A stretch of 6,519 bases of DNA from positions 148 through 6,666 of the forward strand of contig PLXI01000292.1 of NCBI GenBank assembly GCA_003151375.1, written 5' to 3'. The notes beneath the pieces were generated by a model. The model saw only the letters and a list, made by a program, of their open reading frames with translations. It did no database searches and was not told where the DNA came from. Made by a program: the position numbers and the translations under genes. Each line of letters starts with the position of its first letter. Position 1 is the stretch's first letter. Below are positions 5,462 through 6,519 of the stretch, piece by piece. Origin of the DNA: Hyphomicrobiales bacterium. Its GTDB lineage: Bacteria > Pseudomonadota > Alphaproteobacteria > Rhizobiales > Aestuariivirgaceae.

Positions 5462-5592
5462 GGCCAGCGTTTTGACGCTGGCCCTCGTTGAAGATCCTAC
5501 CCGGAAAAAGGGCAAAAACGAATTTAGATCAGGCTAGCAAAATGCACAGCCGTATCGCTCATGCGGTTTGAGAAACCCCATTCATTGTCATA
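5458..5592 (-). repeat. Direct repeat copy 2: gap terminator plus gap 3' end
   Basis: The partner of the repeat at 4149-4273, here continuous with the intact gap gene. The stop codons of the two copies are 1319 bp apart. Homology covers the terminator stem with its flanking AAAA and CTC, and the coding tail of gap, but not the spacer between them. Confidence 0.85.
5462..5483 (-). terminator. Intrinsic terminator of gap
   Basis: Stem GGCCAGCG/CGCTGGCC with a six-base loop (TTTTGA on the plus strand), 40 bases after the gap stop. On the minus strand it is followed by TTTTACGTTTC. The same stem reappears at 4153-4174 with a different loop. Confidence 0.85.
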
Positions 5593-6519
5593 CCAGGACA
5601 GAATGGAAACAAACGTGCCGTCCATAACCTTGGTCTGATCCAAATGGAAAATCGAAGAGCGTGGATCGTGGTTGAAATCGATCGACACATTTGGCTTGTC
5701 GGTGAAACCGAGAATGCCTTTCAGCGTGCCGCTGGCGGAGGCGGCCTTGATGGCATTATTGATTTCTTCCACCGTGGTGGCGCGCTTGGCGATGAACTTC
5801 AAATCCACCACCGAAACGTTAGGGGTTGGCACGCGAACCGAAATGCCGTCCAGCTTGCCTTTCAACTCTGGCATCACAAGGCCAACTGCCTTGGCGGCAC
5901 CCGTTGATGTTGGGATCATGCTCAAAGCCGCAGCGCGGGCGCGGTAGAGGTCTTTATGCATTTGATCAAGCGATGGCTGGTCATTGGTGTAAGAGTGGAT
6001 GGTGGTCATCATACCCTTTTCAATGCCGATGGCATCATGAAGCACCTTCACCACAGGTACTAAGCAATTGGTGGTGCATGACGCATTGGAGATCACCATG
6101 TCGTCCTTGGTGAGGCTCATGTGATTCACACCATAAACAATGGTCCGATCAGCCCCATCAGCAGGCGCAGATACGATCACGCGCTTGGCACCTGCGGTCA
6201 AGTGAGCCGAGGCCTTTTCCTTTGATGTGAAAATGCCAGTGCATTCCATGGCGATATCCACGCCCAATTCCTTCCAAGGAAGAGTGGCTGGGTCTTTGTG
6301 GGCGGTGACCTTGAACTTTTCAGAACCGACGTTGATCATGTCGCCCTCGACTTTTACTTCGTGAGGGAAGCGGCCATGAACCGAGTCAAAACGCAGCAAA
6401 TGGGCATTGGTTTCTACAGGCCCCAGATCGTTTACGGCAACGACTTCAATGTCTTGACGGCCCGATTCATGAATGGCGCGCAAGATATTGCGCCCGATGC
6501 GGCCGAAGCCATTGATACC
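5524..6519 (-). CDS. gap: Glyceraldehyde-3-phosphate dehydrogenase, type I (5' end outside window)
   Basis: A cytoplasmic glycolytic enzyme converting glyceraldehyde 3-phosphate, NAD+ and phosphate to 1,3-bisphosphoglycerate. 331 residues are visible; the frame is open to the window edge and, from the family, only about five N-terminal residues are missing. The first visible residues GINGFGRIGRNI form the nucleotide-binding glycine motif. AVNDLGP carries the Asp typical of NAD-preferring enzymes. The catalytic Cys is C148 in SNASCTTNC and the general-base His is H175 in TIHSYTNDQP. STGAAKAVG, GISVRVPTPNVSVVDL and DNEWGFSNRM follow in the usual places, and the length is normal. It has its own terminator at 5462-5483. 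The last 23 or so codons are duplicated at 4205-4273, behind the secreted-protein genes. No sign of damage in this copy. Confidence 0.97.
   Translation of the reverse strand, partial: GINGFGRIGRNILRAIHESGRQDIEVVAVNDLGPVETNAHLLRFDSVHGRFPHEVKVEGDMINVGSEKFKVTAHKDPATLPWKELGVDIAMECTGIFTSKEKASAHLTAGAKRVIVSAPADGADRTIVYGVNHMSLTKDDMVISNASCTTNCLVPVVKVLHDAIGIEKGMMTTIHSYTNDQPSLDQMHKDLYRARAAALSMIPTSTGAAKAVGLVMPELKGKLDGISVRVPTPNVSVVDLKFIAKRATTVEEINNAIKAASASGTLKGILGFTDKPNVSIDFNHDPRSSIFHLDQTKVMDGTFVSILSWYDNEWGFSNRMSDTAVHFASLI

Noticed and set aside
4149..5592. Insertion sequence or transposon explanation for the cassette
   Set aside because: No transposase is encoded, no terminal inverted repeats are seen at the borders, and the repeats are direct copies of gap sequence rather than a short target duplication.
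5644..6113. Several plus-strand open frames within gap
   Set aside because: They are antisense shadows of the conserved GAPDH coding sequence.
1..6519. tRNA, rRNA, CRISPR array, riboswitch
   Set aside because: No cloverleaf, ribosomal RNA, regularly spaced repeats or recognisable riboswitch core was seen on either strand.

Overview
The window looks like chromosomal DNA of a Gram-negative bacterium, most likely an alphaproteobacterium. The GAPDH sequence (for example the segment NDLGPVETNAHLLRFDSVHG), the OmpR/QseC-type two-component pair and the mid-range GC content of the coding DNA fit that group. This placement is my recognition of the families, not a database result. No RNA genes, CRISPR arrays, transposases or integrases are visible.

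Left part (1-1991, minus strand): a compact operon for extracytoplasmic flavin redox chemistry, transcribed right to left. It encodes an exported FMN-binding-domain protein with the SGAT flavinylation motif, a short ApbE-type FAD:protein FMN transferase, and an RnfD/NqrB-type multispanning membrane protein that runs off the window at base 1. ApbE and the membrane protein overlap by ATGA. The likely logic is that the membrane protein moves electrons across the inner membrane to covalent FMN on the exported protein, and ApbE attaches that FMN.

Middle (1992-4143): a 140-bp divergent control region with ACCTGA direct repeats spaced 11 bp apart. It is followed on the plus strand by an OmpR-family response regulator and a QseC-like sensor kinase that are almost contiguous. 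The arrangement suggests that this pair controls the flavin operon and itself.

Right part (4144-6519, minus strand): an almost complete gap gene (glyceraldehyde-3-phosphate dehydrogenase, first few codons outside the window) with its intrinsic terminator. The last 23 codons or so of gap and a near-identical terminator occur a second time about 1.3 kb away, directly behind the sensor kinase. Between the two copies sit two tandem paralogous genes for small secreted proteins that I do not recognise. The distal paralogue carries one in-frame amber codon where its sister has Trp. The layout resembles either an element integrated into the 3' end of gap, rebuilding the gene end and leaving a displaced tail, or the remains of a tandem gap duplication. 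This cassette is the most unusual feature of the window.
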